Positions 5,659 to 6,386 of a stretch of DNA of 6,386 bases are shown one piece after another (the first letter of the stretch is position 1; every line of letters begins with the position of its first letter). The stretch is taken from positions 1 through 6,386 of the forward strand of contig CALGKV010000102.1 of NCBI GenBank assembly GCA_937930465.1, read 5' to 3'. This stretch comes from Methanosuratincolales archaeon. GTDB lineage: Archaea > Thermoproteota > Methanomethylicia > Methanomethylicales > Methanomethylicaceae. A program made the translations under genes and the position numbers. The notes below the pieces were generated by a model. It had not been told where the DNA came from. It searched no databases and saw nothing but the letters and a program-made list of their open reading frames with translations.

Positions 5659-6386
5659 TCAGAACTGGATCTCCCTGCCTATGCCAGCAGCCTTCGCTAT
5701 CCGGTAGGCCGAGGCTGCCGCCGCCGCATCCTGAACTGCGACCCCGACGGACTTGAATAGCGTCACGTCCTTCTCCGATCTCCTGACGTCCCTCCCATTC
5801 GCTACGACCTCTCCCAGCTCGCCGAATATGTCCGACTCGCGTATGGCTCCCTCCGACATGGGTATCAGTATGTCGCCCGCCTCTGCCATGCACGCCTCCT
5901 TGGAGTCCAGCACGATCCTCCCCCTAGCCCTCACTAGAGTGGCAGTGTCGACCTCCCTCGCGTCCGGGCTGTGGGCGCCCATTGCGTTGATGTGTGCCCC
6001 TGACCCCAGGAACCTGCCGTCGAAGACCGGCGCAGTCGATGTCGTCGCGGTCACTATCACCTCTGCCCACGAGGCGGCGTCCCTCGGCTCCGAGGCTACA
6101 GCCGCGCTGATGTCGAGCTGCCTCGAGATCTCCCTCGCGCACCTCTCCGCGCGCGCCCTCACCAGGTCGTAAACCTTGACGACAGGATCGCCAAGCACCT
6201 CCTTGACCGCCTCCGCCGCCGCCCTGCCAATCGCTCCTGCGCCGAATATCCCGACCCTCCGCGCCCCGTCTGCTGCCATGTGCTTAGTGGCTATCCCGAC
6301 CGCCGCCCCTGTCCTGATCGAAGTTAGCGACCCGCCCTCGATGATCGCCAACGGCTCCCCGGTCCTCGGGTCCAGGATTACCGCTA
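5659..6386 (-). CDS. Ornithine cyclodeaminase / mu-crystallin family NAD(P)-dependent enzyme (5' partial)
   Basis: The frame stays open to the right edge. A TTG at 6351 could pass for a start, but the codons before it (VILDPRTGEPL) are conserved family sequence, so the gene continues outside the window and about 80-90 N-terminal residues are missing. The visible 241 residues match the family throughout: GGSLTSIRTGAAVGIATKHM (17-36), a Rossmann loop GAGAIG (48-53) with an acidic residue at the end of the next strand (D73), TSTAPVFDG (115-123), GAHINAMGAHSPDAREVD (129-146), VLDSKEA (158-164) with a candidate catalytic aspartate D160, EAGD (168-171), GELGEVV (188-194) and TLFKSVGVAVQDAAAA (208-223). 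Members include ornithine cyclodeaminase, archaeal alanine dehydrogenase and ketimine or pyrroline-2-carboxylate reductases. The substrate pocket is mostly in the missing part, so I do not choose among them. Family assignment is firm. Confidence 0.88.
   Translation of the reverse strand, partial: AVILDPRTGEPLAIIEGGSLTSIRTGAAVGIATKHMAADGARRVGIFGAGAIGRAAAEAVKEVLGDPVVKVYDLVRARAERCAREISRQLDISAAVASEPRDAASWAEVIVTATTSTAPVFDGRFLGSGAHINAMGAHSPDAREVDTATLVRARGRIVLDSKEACMAEAGDILIPMSEGAIRESDIFGELGEVVANGRDVRRSEKDVTLFKSVGVAVQDAAAAASAYRIAKAAGIGREIQF

Noticed and set aside
6349..6351. TTG at the right edge as start of the cyclodeaminase-family gene
   Set aside because: The frame continues upstream through conserved family residues to the window edge, so this codon is an internal leucine.

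Overview
The window reads as a fragment of an archaeal chromosome. It is GC-rich and rich in AGG arginine codons. Gene control looks archaeal: T-run rather than clear bacterial terminators, A/T-rich TATA-like elements about 26 nt before a start, and one gene that appears to be leaderless. Gene content agrees: a ferredoxin-dependent indolepyruvate oxidoreductase (iorA-iorB), a surface protein with Ig-like domains and a C-terminal membrane anchor ending in a basic tail, and a MOP-type polysaccharide flippase. I cannot name the lineage; an anaerobic or thermophilic archaeon that ferments amino acids is a plausible inference.

Layout: (1) 2-523, + strand, is the C-terminal end of a secreted, membrane-anchored Ig-like surface protein whose 5' part lies outside the window. 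(2) 524-993 is a convergent gap with a T6 terminator and two strong hairpins but no convincing gene. (3) 994-3542, - strand, is a two-gene operon, iorA then iorB, with overlapping ends; iorA has a TATA box placed for a leaderless mRNA. (4) 3543-4149 is an unusually long (about 600 bp) divergent gap with promoter-like elements at both ends and, in the middle, a TATA-like box, a stem-loop and a T6 run that together could be a small RNA gene. (5) 4150-5613, + strand, is a lipid-linked oligosaccharide/polysaccharide flippase. (6) 5659-6386, - strand, is the C-terminal three quarters of an ornithine cyclodeaminase/mu-crystallin-family NAD(P)-dependent enzyme that runs off the right edge.

How they may work together: IorAB would convert aryl pyruvates, made by transamination of aromatic amino acids, to aryl-CoA, CO2 and reduced ferredoxin. 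The cyclodeaminase-family enzyme is also probably in amino- or imino-acid metabolism, but it is convergent with the flippase and not in the ior operon. The flippase and the potentially N-glycosylated surface protein could both serve the cell envelope; that link rests on function only, since they lie more than 3.5 kb apart.

I do not see a mobile element, CRISPR array, tRNA/rRNA gene or obvious new multi-gene system. The points most worth a second look are the altered ferredoxin domain of IorA (a cluster cysteine replaced by proline) and the possible small RNA in the long divergent gap.
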